Of a stretch of DNA of 64,000 nucleotides, positions 24,528 through 33,332 are shown piece by piece. Below the pieces are notes generated by a model. That model was given only the letters and a program-made list of their open reading frames with translations, ran no database searches and was not told the DNA's origin. The translations under genes were made by a program, and so were the position numbers. Source of the DNA: CAZKWG01 sp964615375 (lineage in GTDB: Bacteria > Myxococcota_A > UBA796 > CAZKWG01); assembly GCA_964615375.1 (NCBI GenBank), contig CAZTOW010000040.1, positions 29,513 through 93,512 of the forward strand, written 5' to 3'. The number at the start of each line of letters is the position of its first letter. Position 1 is the stretch's first letter.

Positions 24528-25744
24528 GCGCTCACGAGGGTCACGGGACCGCGCCGGTGGCGTTGCGCCCCACGGTCGGGCCGCCGCGCCCGGACCCCTA
24601 CCTGGACATCGAGCAGTACGACCCCGAGGGCGACCTGCTGGTGCTCAACCTGGGGCCCCAGCACCCGTCCACCCACGGCGTGCTGCGCGTGAAGCTCTAC
24701 CTGGACGGCGAGGTCTGCATCAAGGCGGTGCCCTACCTGGGCTACCTGCACCGCGGCGTGGAGAAGCTCTGTGAGAAGCTGACCTACGTGCAGATCACGC
24801 CCGTGGTCGACAAGAACGACTACGTGAGCCCCTTCACGAATGAGTGGGCGATCAACCACACCTTCGAGAAGCTGATGGGGGTGGATCCCCCGCCGCGGGC
24901 CCAGCACCTGCGCACGCTGGGCGCGGAGATGCAGCGCGTGGCCAGCCACCTGCTCTTCCTGGGCACCTGGAGCCTGGACATGGGCGGCGCCATCGGCGGC
25001 GGCGCGACCATCTTCATGCACACCTTCCGGGAGCGCGAGACGATCCTGGACTGCTACGAGATGTGGACGGGCGGGCGCTTCCACTACAACACGCTCACCG
25101 TGGGCGGCTGCCGCCACGACCTCCCGGCGGGCTTCGCCGAGCAGACCCGTCAGGTTTTCCTGACCATTCAGGAGCGCATCCAGGAGTACGAGGACTTCAT
25201 CCGGGAGAACAAGATCTTCCTCGCGCGCACCCGCGGCGTGGGCGTGCTGGACGCGGGCCTGGCGATGGAGCTGGGGATCAGCGGGCCGAACCTGCGGGCC
25301 AGCGGGGTGGACTGGGATCTCCGCCGGGATCAGCCCTACGGGATCTACGACAAGCTGGATCTGAAGGTGGCGACGGCGAGCGCGGGCGACTGCCTGGCCC
25401 GCTACGAGGTGCGGCTGGCGGAGCTGCGCGAGAGCGTGCGGCTGGTGCTGCTGCTCCTGGACGGGGTGCCCGAGGGCCCGATCTGCGCGTTGAAGCCGGT
25501 GAAGCTGCCGGGCGCGGTCAAGCCCAAGGCGGGGATGGCGTACTCCGCCATCGAGAGCGCGCGCGGCGAGATCGGGACCTGGGTGGTCTCCGACGGGACC
25601 GACAAGCCCTACCGCTGCAAGATCCGGCCGCCCTCCCTGCACGCGGTGGCGGCGCTGCCCTACCTCGCGCCCGGGAACAACGTCTCGGACATCATCGTCA
25701 CCCTCGGGAGCCTGGACCCCATCCTGGGAGAGGTGGACCGATGA
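24518..25744 (+). CDS. nuoD: NADH-quinone oxidoreductase subunit D
   Basis: 408 residues from the ATG at 24518; a second in-frame ATG at 24524 would remove two. LNLGPQHPSTHGVLR near the N-terminus carries the His-Pro-Ser-Thr-His quinone-site loop, and the C-terminal SLDPILGEVDR is the conserved ending of the 49-kDa subunit. Quinone is reduced at its interface with NuoB. It is separate from NuoC, not fused. It overlaps nuoH by ATGA. Confidence 0.97.
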   Translation: MAMSAHEGHGTAPVALRPTVGPPRPDPYLDIEQYDPEGDLLVLNLGPQHPSTHGVLRVKLYLDGEVCIKAVPYLGYLHRGVEKLCEKLTYVQITPVVDKNDYVSPFTNEWAINHTFEKLMGVDPPPRAQHLRTLGAEMQRVASHLLFLGTWSLDMGGAIGGGATIFMHTFRERETILDCYEMWTGGRFHYNTLTVGGCRHDLPAGFAEQTRQVFLTIQERIQEYEDFIRENKIFLARTRGVGVLDAGLAMELGISGPNLRASGVDWDLRRDQPYGIYDKLDLKVATASAGDCLARYEVRLAELRESVRLVLLLLDGVPEGPICALKPVKLPGAVKPKAGMAYSAIESARGEIGTWVVSDGTDKPYRCKIRPPSLHAVAALPYLAPGNNVSDIIVTLGSLDPILGEVDR

Positions 25745-26718
25745 GCCCGGAGTCAACGCCGTTCCTCTGGGGGATGCTGGTCGCCTTCGTCATGCTGAGC
25801 GTGCTGATGGGCATCGCGGCGTACTCGATCTGGTTCGAGCGCAAGTTCGCCGCCCGCATGCAGACGCGCCCGGGGCCGACGGAGGTGGGCTGGGCCGGCT
25901 TGCTGCAGCCCATCGCCGACGTGCTCAAGCTGATGCAGAAGGAGGACATCGTCCCGGCGAACGCCGATCGCGCGCTGTTCAACCTGGCGCCGCCGCTGGG
26001 CGTGACGGTGATCCTCGGCTCGCTGGCGGTCTTCCCCTTCTGGCCGGGGATGGTGCCGGCGAACCTGGACATCGGGCTCCTGTTCGCGCTCTCGCTCACC
26101 AGCCTGGGCGTGATCCCGGTGTGGATGGCGGGCTGGGCGAGCAACAACAAGTACGCCTTGCTGGGCGGGATGCGCGCGGCGGCCCAGGCGATCTCGTTCG
26201 AGGTCCCGCTGCTGCTCACCGCGCTGGTGCCCATCGTGCTGGCCCAGAGCTTCAGCATGGACGACATCATCCGGGCGCAGCAGGGCGGGCGCTGGTTCCT
26301 GTTCTGGCCGCCGGGCATCGGCATCGTCTCCGCGGCCATCTTCTTCCTGACCTCGCTGGCGGAGGCGAACCGCATCCCCTTCGACATCCCCGAGGCGGAG
26401 AGCGAGCTGGTGGCGGGCGTGACGGTGGAGTACACCGGCATGAAATTCGGCCTGTTCTATCTGGCCGAGTACGTTCACACGCTGATCAGCAGCCTGCTGC
26501 TGTCGGGCCTCTTCCTGGGCGGCTTTGACGGGCCCGGCCCGGACGGGATGCACTGGCTCCTGCTCAAGGCGCTCATCGTGTTCGCTGGGATCTTCTGGAT
26601 CCGCTGGACCCTGCTCCGTTACCGCGCCGATCAGTTCATGGCGCTCTGCTGGCGCGTGCTCGTCCCCCTCTCTCTGGGGCTCGTCGTGCTGAGCGCCCTG
26701 TGGGTGCACCTGTCATGA
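25741..26718 (+). CDS. nuoH: NADH-quinone oxidoreductase subunit H
   Basis: 325 residues with about 8 hydrophobic helices. AYSIWFERKFAARMQTRPGPTEVG and the later RIPFDIPEAESELVAGVTVEYTG are the two NuoH hallmark segments lining the quinone tunnel. The ATG at 25741 overlaps the nuoD stop. In this operon nuoH follows nuoD directly because nuoE, nuoF and nuoG are absent. Confidence 0.97.
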   Translation: MSPESTPFLWGMLVAFVMLSVLMGIAAYSIWFERKFAARMQTRPGPTEVGWAGLLQPIADVLKLMQKEDIVPANADRALFNLAPPLGVTVILGSLAVFPFWPGMVPANLDIGLLFALSLTSLGVIPVWMAGWASNNKYALLGGMRAAAQAISFEVPLLLTALVPIVLAQSFSMDDIIRAQQGGRWFLFWPPGIGIVSAAIFFLTSLAEANRIPFDIPEAESELVAGVTVEYTGMKFGLFYLAEYVHTLISSLLLSGLFLGGFDGPGPDGMHWLLLKALIVFAGIFWIRWTLLRYRADQFMALCWRVLVPLSLGLVVLSALWVHLS

Positions 26719-27275
26719 ACTGGCTCTCCGCCAACCTCCAGAGCATGGTCGTCGCGTTCCGCAACGTGTTCCGGCCGATGAACACGGAGCCGCTGCCGTG
26801 GAAGGCGGAGCGCCCGCGGGCCGAGCGCTACCGGACCAGCTTCGCCCTCGTGCACGACGAGCACGGGGACGAGGCCTGCATCGGCTGCAAGATGTGCGAG
26901 AAGATCTGCCCCAGCTTCATCATCACGGTGGTGGCGGGCGGGCGCGCGGCCTCGGAGAAGACGGGCAAGCAGCGCGGCTGGTGCAAGGACTTCACGCTGG
27001 ACCTGAACGCCTGCATCCACTGTGAGCTTTGCGTGCAGGTCTGCCCAACGGACGCCATCGTGATGCTGCGCGAGCAGGCCCCGCCGACGTATTCGCGCGA
27101 GGACATGGTGCTCACGATGGAGCGCCTCTACCAGAACGAGTCCAAGGTCAAGAGCTGGGGCACGGGGGCGCGGCTGATCGGGATGCAGGAGCAGCCCAAG
27201 GCGGAGAAGCCGAAGCCCGCCGAGAAAGCCGCCGAGAAGGCTGCCGAGAAGCCGGCTGGGGAGGCCTCGTCATGA
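26715..27275 (+). CDS. nuoI: NADH-quinone oxidoreductase subunit I (8Fe ferredoxin-like)
   Basis: 186 residues from the ATG at 26715, which overlaps the nuoH stop; a GTG 15 nt upstream is less likely. The two 4Fe-4S motifs are complete: Cys55/58/61/65 (CIGCKMCEKICP) and Cys100/103/106/110 (CIHCELCVQVCP). They carry electrons toward NuoB. A C-terminal tail of about 25 residues is Lys/Glu/Ala-rich with repeated AEKA units, beyond the usual end of NuoI; tails of this kind have been linked to partner docking in some complexes, here only a guess. Confidence 0.95.
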   Translation: MNWLSANLQSMVVAFRNVFRPMNTEPLPWKAERPRAERYRTSFALVHDEHGDEACIGCKMCEKICPSFIITVVAGGRAASEKTGKQRGWCKDFTLDLNACIHCELCVQVCPTDAIVMLREQAPPTYSREDMVLTMERLYQNESKVKSWGTGARLIGMQEQPKAEKPKPAEKAAEKAAEKPAGEASS

Positions 27276-27766
27276 CCGGGACCTGGATCGTCACGGGGCT
27301 GGCCAGCGCGGTCTCGCTGCTGGGCGCGGCGATGGTCGTGCGCACGAAGGACCTGGTCCACGCGGTGCTGTGGCTGGCGCTGACCCTGCTGGGGACGGCG
27401 GCGGCATACGCGGTGTTGGACGCAGGATTCCTGGCCGCTATTCAGGTGCTGCTGTACACGGGCGGCGTGATCACGCTGATGCTCTTCGCCGTGCTGCTGG
27501 CGCGGCGGTCGTCGGGCGCGATCCCGGCCGGGGAGTCGGTGGGCAAGGGGGCGGGGGCGGTCTTCGCGCTCCTGGTCTTCGGGCTGGTGGCGAGCGGCGT
27601 GCTGCGGTCGGAGCTCCCCACGGAGACGGCGCAGGGGCCGGACGCGAAGGCGCTGGGCGCGCTCTTCCTGGGCGAGCTGATGCTGCCCTTCGAGACGCTC
27701 TCGGTGCTGCTGCTGGGCGCGATGGTCGGCGCGATCGTGCTCGCGCGAAAGAAGGATGAAGCATGA
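27272..27766 (+). CDS. nuoJ: NADH-quinone oxidoreductase subunit J
   Basis: 164 residues, five hydrophobic helices, with VLLYTGGVITLMLFAVLLA matching the conserved helix-3 region of NuoJ. Start ATGA overlaps nuoI. Membrane-arm subunit that couples the quinone site to proton pumping. Confidence 0.94.
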   Translation: MTGTWIVTGLASAVSLLGAAMVVRTKDLVHAVLWLALTLLGTAAAYAVLDAGFLAAIQVLLYTGGVITLMLFAVLLARRSSGAIPAGESVGKGAGAVFALLVFGLVASGVLRSELPTETAQGPDAKALGALFLGELMLPFETLSVLLLGAMVGAIVLARKKDEA

Positions 27767-28071
27767 TGGGCCCTGGTCTGGCGCTCTGGCTGCTGGTGGC
27801 CGGGGCCATGTTCTCGATCGGGCTCTACGGCGTGCTGACGCGCCGGAACCTGATCGCCGTCATCCTGGGCGTGGAGCTGATGGCGAACGCCGCGAACCTG
27901 AACCTGGTGGCGTTCTCGCGCTACGGCGGGCACCCCTGGGGGCAGGCGCTGGCGCTCTTCGCCATCGCGCTGACGGTGGCGGAGGTGGTCGTGGGGCTGG
28001 CGCTGATCATCCTGGCGGCGCGCACCCACAAGGACATCGACACGAGCACGCTCGGCGAGCTTCGGGGGTAG
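27763..28071 (+). CDS. nuoK: NADH-quinone oxidoreductase subunit K
   Basis: 102 residues and three hydrophobic helices. SIGLYGVLTRRNLIAVILGVELM and NAANLNLVAF are the NuoK signature, with the essential membrane Glu in GVELM and a second Glu in VAEVVVGLALI. Start overlaps nuoJ by 4 nt. Confidence 0.96.
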   Translation: MMGPGLALWLLVAGAMFSIGLYGVLTRRNLIAVILGVELMANAANLNLVAFSRYGGHPWGQALALFAIALTVAEVVVGLALIILAARTHKDIDTSTLGELRG

Positions 28072-28074
28072 ACG

Positions 28075-29862
28075 ATGATCTTCTACGCCGCCGCCGCGAT
28101 CCTCGTCCCGCTCGCCTCGTTTGCGCTCATCGCGCTGGTCTGGCCGCTGCGCCACGCTGGAAGGCTGGCGGGCGCGCTGTCCACGCTCGCGGCCGTGACC
28201 TCGTTTGCCTGCGCGGTGGGCGCCTACGCGACGCTCGACCCGGCGGAGCCCTCCGTGTGGGCGGTGCGCTGGCTCACGCTGGGCGGCGCGCCGCTGGCGG
28301 AGATCGGGTTCAGGGTGGACGCGATCTCCAGCGGGATGCTGGTCGTCGTCACGCTGGTCGCGGCCTGCGTGCAGCTCTATTCGATGGCCTACATGGCCGA
28401 CGAGCCGAAGCCGGACATCGGGCGCTACTACGGGTGGCACTCGCTGTTCATCGTGGCGATGGGCGGCCTCGTGCTGGCCCCGAACCTGCTTCAGCTCCTG
28501 CTGTCCTGGGAGCTGGTGGGGCTCTGCTCCTACCTGCTCATCGGGCACTACTGGCGGAAGCCGTCGGCGGGCAAGGCGGCGGTCAAGGCGGTTTGGGTCA
28601 CGCGCTTCGCCGACATCGGGCTGATGAGCGGCATCGTGCTGCTGTACGCGAGCACGGGCGGCTTCTCCTGGGAGGCGGCGGAGGTGCCGACGGCGGTGGC
28701 GGCGCTCCTGTTCATCGGCGTGATGGGCAAGAGCGCGCAGGTGCCCCTGCACGTCTGGCTGCCGGACGCGATGGAGGGCCCCACGCCGGTCAGCGCGCTG
28801 CTGCACGCGGCGACGATGGTGGCGGCGGGCGTGTACCTGATCGTGCGGGCCTGGCCCATCTTCGAGGCGGCGCCCGAGGTGCTGAGCGTGATGGTGTGGG
28901 TGGGCGCGATCACGGCGCTGGTCGCGGCCTGCGTGGCGACGGTGCAGACGGACATCAAGAAGGTGCTGGCGTACTCGACCTGCAGCCAGCTCGGCTACAT
29001 GGTGGCGGCGCTGGGCGGCGGCGCGATGCTGGGGGGATACTTCCACCTCACCACCCACGCCTTCTTCAAGGCCCTGCTCTTCCTGGGCGCCGGCTCGGTC
29101 ATCCACGCGGTCCACTCCAACGAGATGACGGAGATGGGCGGGCTGGCGAAGAAGATGAAGCCGACGGCGCTGCTCTTCGTGGTGGGCTCGCTCGCCCTGG
29201 CGGGCTTCCCGGGGCTCGCGGGCTTCTTCTCCAAGGACCTCATCCTGGAGGAGCTGGTGGCCGCCGGTCAGTGGGGGCCGCTGGCGCTGCTGCTGGTGGG
29301 CGCGGCGCTGACCCCCTTCTACATGACGCGGGTGGTGTGCCTGACCTTCCTGGGGCAGCCGTCCGAGAAGGCGGAGCACGCCCACGAGAGCCCGGCCGCC
29401 ATGGTGGCGCCGATGGCGATGCTGGGGATCCTGGCGGTGCTGGCGGGCTGGGGCGGGGAGAGCTTCGCCAAACGCCTGGGCCTGGAGTACGCCTTCCACT
29501 GGACGCCGGTGGGCGGGGTGGCGACCTTGCTGGCGCTGGGCGGCATCGGGGTCGGCTATCTGAAGTACGGGCGCGGTCAGCTGGACGGGCTCGCGCTCCC
29601 GGGGCTGGCGAGCTTCATCCGCAGCGGCCCCATCGACAACCTGTTCACGCAGGGCTGGCGGAGGGCGCTGCTGCCCTTCGCGGGCGCGATGGGCTGGTTC
29701 GACCGCTACGTGGTGGACGGCCTGATGAACCTGATCGGCGTGGCCACGCTCCAGGGCGGGGCGAGCCTGCGGCGCATCCAGACAGGGCAGGTTCAGCACG
29801 TGCTGATGGGCGTCGCGCTGGGGCTGGTGGTCTTCGCCCTCTGGGGCGTGGTGGGAGCGTAG
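28075..29862 (+). CDS. nuoL: NADH-quinone oxidoreductase subunit L
   Basis: 595 residues, a Na+/H+-antiporter-like proton channel with LLLSWELVGLCSYLLIGHYW (conserved Glu) and the STCSQLGYMVAALG helix-8 region, plus a C-terminal amphipathic stretch and final membrane helix. A three-base gap separates it from nuoK, and the stop is followed by one base then the nuoM ATG. Confidence 0.96.
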   Translation: MIFYAAAAILVPLASFALIALVWPLRHAGRLAGALSTLAAVTSFACAVGAYATLDPAEPSVWAVRWLTLGGAPLAEIGFRVDAISSGMLVVVTLVAACVQLYSMAYMADEPKPDIGRYYGWHSLFIVAMGGLVLAPNLLQLLLSWELVGLCSYLLIGHYWRKPSAGKAAVKAVWVTRFADIGLMSGIVLLYASTGGFSWEAAEVPTAVAALLFIGVMGKSAQVPLHVWLPDAMEGPTPVSALLHAATMVAAGVYLIVRAWPIFEAAPEVLSVMVWVGAITALVAACVATVQTDIKKVLAYSTCSQLGYMVAALGGGAMLGGYFHLTTHAFFKALLFLGAGSVIHAVHSNEMTEMGGLAKKMKPTALLFVVGSLALAGFPGLAGFFSKDLILEELVAAGQWGPLALLLVGAALTPFYMTRVVCLTFLGQPSEKAEHAHESPAAMVAPMAMLGILAVLAGWGGESFAKRLGLEYAFHWTPVGGVATLLALGGIGVGYLKYGRGQLDGLALPGLASFIRSGPIDNLFTQGWRRALLPFAGAMGWFDRYVVDGLMNLIGVATLQGGASLRRIQTGQVQHVLMGVALGLVVFALWGVVGA

Positions 29863-29863
29863 G

Positions 29864-31399
29864 ATGGACTTTCCCTGGCTCTCGCTGATCGTGCTCGCGC
29901 CGCTGGTGGCGGCGGGGCTGCTGCTCGTGGTCCCGGGGGACAGCCGCGGGACGGTGCGCACGCTCTCGGTGCTCAGCACGCTGGCCTCGCTCTTCGGATC
30001 GCTGGTGGTGGCGGCGGGCTACGACCAGGAGGCGGGCGGGCCGCAGTTCCGGGAGGGCTTCGACATCCTGCCGGGGCTCGGGGTGCGCTGGGATCTGGCG
30101 GTGGACGGCTGGGGCGTGAGCCTGCTGCTGCTGACCAGCATCATCATCTTCGCCGGGACCTGGGCCACCTGGACGCTCGAGGACCGCGACAAGGACTTCT
30201 ACATCCTGCTGCTCACGCTGGTCAGCGGGGTCTTCGGGGTCTTCGTCAGCCTGGACCTGTTCCTGTTCTTCCTCTTCTACGAGATCGCCGTGCTGCCGAT
30301 GTACCTGCTCATCGGCATCTGGGGGAGCTCGAAGAAGGTGGAGGCGGACGGGCCCTTCGCCTTCGCCTACCGCATGCTGGACGTGGGCGGTCGCGAATAC
30401 GCGGCGATGAAGCTCACGCTGATGCTGCTGGTGGGCTCGGCCCTCATCCTGGTCGGCATCCTCGCGCTCTACCAGGCGGGCGGGGGGCAGAGCTTCTCGA
30501 TGGAGCACCTGGCGACGATTCAGTTCGACCCGGTATTGCAGAGCTGGGTCTTCCTGGCGCTGTGGATCGGCTTCGGCTCGCTGGCGGGCGTGTTCCCCTT
30601 CCACACCTGGTCGCCCGACGGGCACGCCTCGGCGCCGACGGCGGTGAGCATGCTGCATGCCGGCGTGCTCATGAAACTAGGTGCATTTGGTATCATGCGC
30701 GTGGGCATGGTGCTGCTGCCCGAGGGGGCGGAGCGCTGGGCGCCCATCGTCGGCGCGGTGGCCGTGATCAACGTGGTCTACGGCGCGCTGGGCGCGATGA
30801 GCCAGAAGGACCTGAAGTACGTCATCGCCTACAGCTCGGTGAGCCACATGGGCGTGGTGATGCTGGGGGCGGCGACGCTCTCGCCGGAGGGCTGGAACGG
30901 GGCGGTCTTCCAGATGTTCGCCCACGGGCTGATGACGGGGATGATGTTCGCCCTGGTGGGCCTCATCTACGGGCGGGCCCACAGCCGCGAGATCTTCGAG
31001 ATGGGCGGCTTCGCCCGGGTGATGCCTGGGATCGCCGTCTGCTTCACGCTGGCGGGCCTCAGCTCGCTGGGGATGCCCGGCTTCGCCGGCTTCGTGGCGG
31101 AGTTTCTGGTCTTCCTGGGCGCGTGGCGCTCAGGGCACGAGATCTGGGCGGTGGCGGGCATCGTGGGCGCCTGGATCACGGCGGTCTACGTGCTGCGCGC
31201 GGCGCGGGCCATCTTCTGGGGCCCCGGCCCCAGCGAGCGTTACCATGACCTCTCCGACGCGCGCGGGGTGGAGTGGGTGGCGCTGGTGACCCTGGGGGCG
31301 GGGCTCATCCTGTTCGGGGTGTACCCGGACCTCGTGCTGGCGCCCATCGACACCGGCACCTCCGAGCACCTCTCGGCCTTCGTGGCGGAGGGCCCATGA
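29864..31399 (+). CDS. nuoM: NADH-quinone oxidoreductase subunit M
   Basis: 511 residues with about 14 helices. FFLFYEIAVLPMYLLIGIWG holds the conserved Glu, and SPDGHASAPTAVSMLHAGVL and AYSSVSHMGVVMLG are typical of NuoM. The KLGAFGI segment (30674-30694) is written in unusually AT-rich codons. The stop overlaps nuoN by ATGA. Confidence 0.96.
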   Translation: MDFPWLSLIVLAPLVAAGLLLVVPGDSRGTVRTLSVLSTLASLFGSLVVAAGYDQEAGGPQFREGFDILPGLGVRWDLAVDGWGVSLLLLTSIIIFAGTWATWTLEDRDKDFYILLLTLVSGVFGVFVSLDLFLFFLFYEIAVLPMYLLIGIWGSSKKVEADGPFAFAYRMLDVGGREYAAMKLTLMLLVGSALILVGILALYQAGGGQSFSMEHLATIQFDPVLQSWVFLALWIGFGSLAGVFPFHTWSPDGHASAPTAVSMLHAGVLMKLGAFGIMRVGMVLLPEGAERWAPIVGAVAVINVVYGALGAMSQKDLKYVIAYSSVSHMGVVMLGAATLSPEGWNGAVFQMFAHGLMTGMMFALVGLIYGRAHSREIFEMGGFARVMPGIAVCFTLAGLSSLGMPGFAGFVAEFLVFLGAWRSGHEIWAVAGIVGAWITAVYVLRAARAIFWGPGPSERYHDLSDARGVEWVALVTLGAGLILFGVYPDLVLAPIDTGTSEHLSAFVAEGP

Positions 31400-32820
31400 G
31401 CATCTCGTTACTGGTCCCCATCCTCCTGGCCGCGCTGGCGGTGATCGTGCTGCTGGCGGACATCGCGCCGGCGGGCGGTGGCAAGCGCGGCATCGGGGCG
31501 CTGACGGCGGCCGGGCTGGCGGCCACGGCGTTCGCGGCCTGGTTCGTCCCCACCAGCGACGCCTTCGGCGGGCGCTGGGTGGCCGACGAGTTTACGCGCT
31601 ACGCGCAGATCGTGGCGCTGCTGGCGGGGGCGCTGGGCGCGGTCGGCACCATCGACCACGCCGACGTGCGCTTCCCCACGCGGCAGGGCGAGTACTACCT
31701 GCTCTACCTGACCAGCGTGCTGGGCATGGTGCTCCTGCCCGGGGCCCGGGACGTGGTGCTGCTGGCGGTGGCGTTTGAGACGATGAGCATCCCGCTCTAC
31801 GTGCTGGCCGCCATGCACAAGGATCAGCGCCTGGGGATCGAGGGCGCGACCAAGCTCTACCTGACGGGCGCGGTGAGCGCGAGCGTCACGATCTACGGGC
31901 TATCCTTCCTGGTGGGCGCGGCGGGCGGGACGACGTATGCGGAGCTGGCCTCCGCTGGCCCGAGCCCGCTTCTCGCGCTGGGCGCGATGTTCACGCTGGC
32001 GGGCATGGCCTACAAGCTGGGGGCGGTGCCCTTCCACTTCTGGATCCCGGACACCTATCAGGCGGCGCCAGGGCCCTTTGTGGCCTTCGTGTCGGTGGGG
32101 CCCAAGGCGGCCACGGTGGCGGGGCTGCTGCGCGTGCTGGTGGAGGCCCTCGGGCCGCTGCGCGACCGCTGGGCGCCGCTGCTGCTGGCGGTCTGCGTGG
32201 TGACGATGGTGGTGGGCAACCTGCTGGCGGTGCCGCAGAAGAACGTCCGGCGCCTGTTGGCGTTCTCGGGCGTGGCCCACATCGGGCTCGTGCTGATGGC
32301 GATGAGCGTGGCCAACGCCGAGAGCGCGGGCGCCATCCTGTTCTACCTGGCGACCTACGTGGCCTCGAACATGGGGGCCTTCTTCGTGGTCGAGGCGGTG
32401 GGCTCCAAGGTGGGCGACGACATCCCCGCCTGGGCCGGGCTCGCCCGCCGCAGCCCGGCGCTCGGGCTCTTCCTGCTCATCGCGCTGCTGTCGCTCGGCG
32501 GGATCCCCTTCATCGCCGGCTTCTGGGGCAAGATGATCCTGTTCTGGGCGGCCTGGCGGGCAGGGCTCGAGGGCCTCGTGCTGCTGGGCGCGCTGCTGAG
32601 CGTGCTGGGCCTCTTCTACTACCTGCGCGTGGCCCGCAGCGTGTACATCGACGCCCCCGCCGACCCGAGCCCGGTGCGCGTGGGCCTGCCGACCTGGGTG
32701 GCGCTGGCCGTGGCGATGGCGGGGATGCTGGGGATGGGGCTTTATCCCCGGCCTTTCGTCAACGCGGCGCTGGACGCGGGCGCGGCGCTGGTGCCGAGCC
32801 AGGTGGCCCGAGCGGAGTGA
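31396..32820 (+). CDS. nuoN: NADH-quinone oxidoreductase subunit N
   Basis: 474 residues with about 14 helices; AVAFETMSIPLYVLAAM carries the conserved Glu, with FHFWIPDTYQAAPGPFVAF and AFSGVAHIGLVLM typical of NuoN. Last gene of the complex I operon; the opposing thioesterase gene ends 9 bp beyond. No nuoE, nuoF or nuoG is present anywhere in the operon or window. Confidence 0.96.
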   Translation: MSISLLVPILLAALAVIVLLADIAPAGGGKRGIGALTAAGLAATAFAAWFVPTSDAFGGRWVADEFTRYAQIVALLAGALGAVGTIDHADVRFPTRQGEYYLLYLTSVLGMVLLPGARDVVLLAVAFETMSIPLYVLAAMHKDQRLGIEGATKLYLTGAVSASVTIYGLSFLVGAAGGTTYAELASAGPSPLLALGAMFTLAGMAYKLGAVPFHFWIPDTYQAAPGPFVAFVSVGPKAATVAGLLRVLVEALGPLRDRWAPLLLAVCVVTMVVGNLLAVPQKNVRRLLAFSGVAHIGLVLMAMSVANAESAGAILFYLATYVASNMGAFFVVEAVGSKVGDDIPAWAGLARRSPALGLFLLIALLSLGGIPFIAGFWGKMILFWAAWRAGLEGLVLLGALLSVLGLFYYLRVARSVYIDAPADPSPVRVGLPTWVALAVAMAGMLGMGLYPRPFVNAALDAGAALVPSQVARAE

Positions 32821-32829
32821 GGGGGCGCG

Positions 32830-33267
32830 CTACGCGCGCTTCGGCCTCAAGAACTGGTAGTGCGCCGTGAACTCGGCCACCAGCTCGCCCCGGCTGTCGG
32901 TGAGCTCCACCGGGATCTCCGCGCTCGCCTTCCCCGTGGTCGTCACGCCCCACAGGATGGTGCGGGCCAGCTCGGGGCTCACCTCGCAGCGCGCGGTGAC
33001 GGCGCCCACGGCGGCGGTGCGGTACTGCACCGTGAAGCCCCTGGCCATGAGCTGATAACCCTGGAGATCGGGGTGCGTGGCCAGGGCGGCCGAGCCCGCG
33101 GTCTCGGCGAGCGTGAACAGCGCGCCCGCGTGCAGCGTGGCGGCGTGGTTCTGGTTGCTCTTGGCGTCGGGGAGTGAGAGGGCTACCTTTCCGGGAGCAA
33201 ACGCCTCACAGCGCACGCCGACCTTCGCGACGAAGGGGATGCTGTCCAGCACCGCCTGGATGGACAT
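32830..33267 (-). CDS. Hotdog-fold thioesterase (DUF4442/PaaI-like)
   Basis: 145 residues. HAATLHAGALFTLAETAGSAAL is the long central helix of a hotdog fold, with an Asn/His/Glu set similar to DUF4442 acyl-CoA thioesterases; the C-terminal strands carry VELTDSRGELVAEFTAHYQ. It likely hydrolyses an acyl-CoA of unknown chain. Convergent with nuoN and divergent from rlmN (65 bp). Confidence 0.8.
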   Translation of the reverse strand: MSIQAVLDSIPFVAKVGVRCEAFAPGKVALSLPDAKSNQNHAATLHAGALFTLAETAGSAALATHPDLQGYQLMARGFTVQYRTAAVGAVTARCEVSPELARTILWGVTTTGKASAEIPVELTDSRGELVAEFTAHYQFLRPKRA

Positions 33268-33332
33268 CCGAACACTCCTCCCTGGCGGCGCGCGCGCCCC
33301 AGCCGCACCACGATAACCCTCTCGGAGCCCCC

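Noticed and set aside
27442..29979. Minus-strand open frame of about 845 codons across nuoJ-nuoM
   Set aside because: It is antisense to canonical nuo genes with signature motifs and has His/Arg-rich, domainless sequence.
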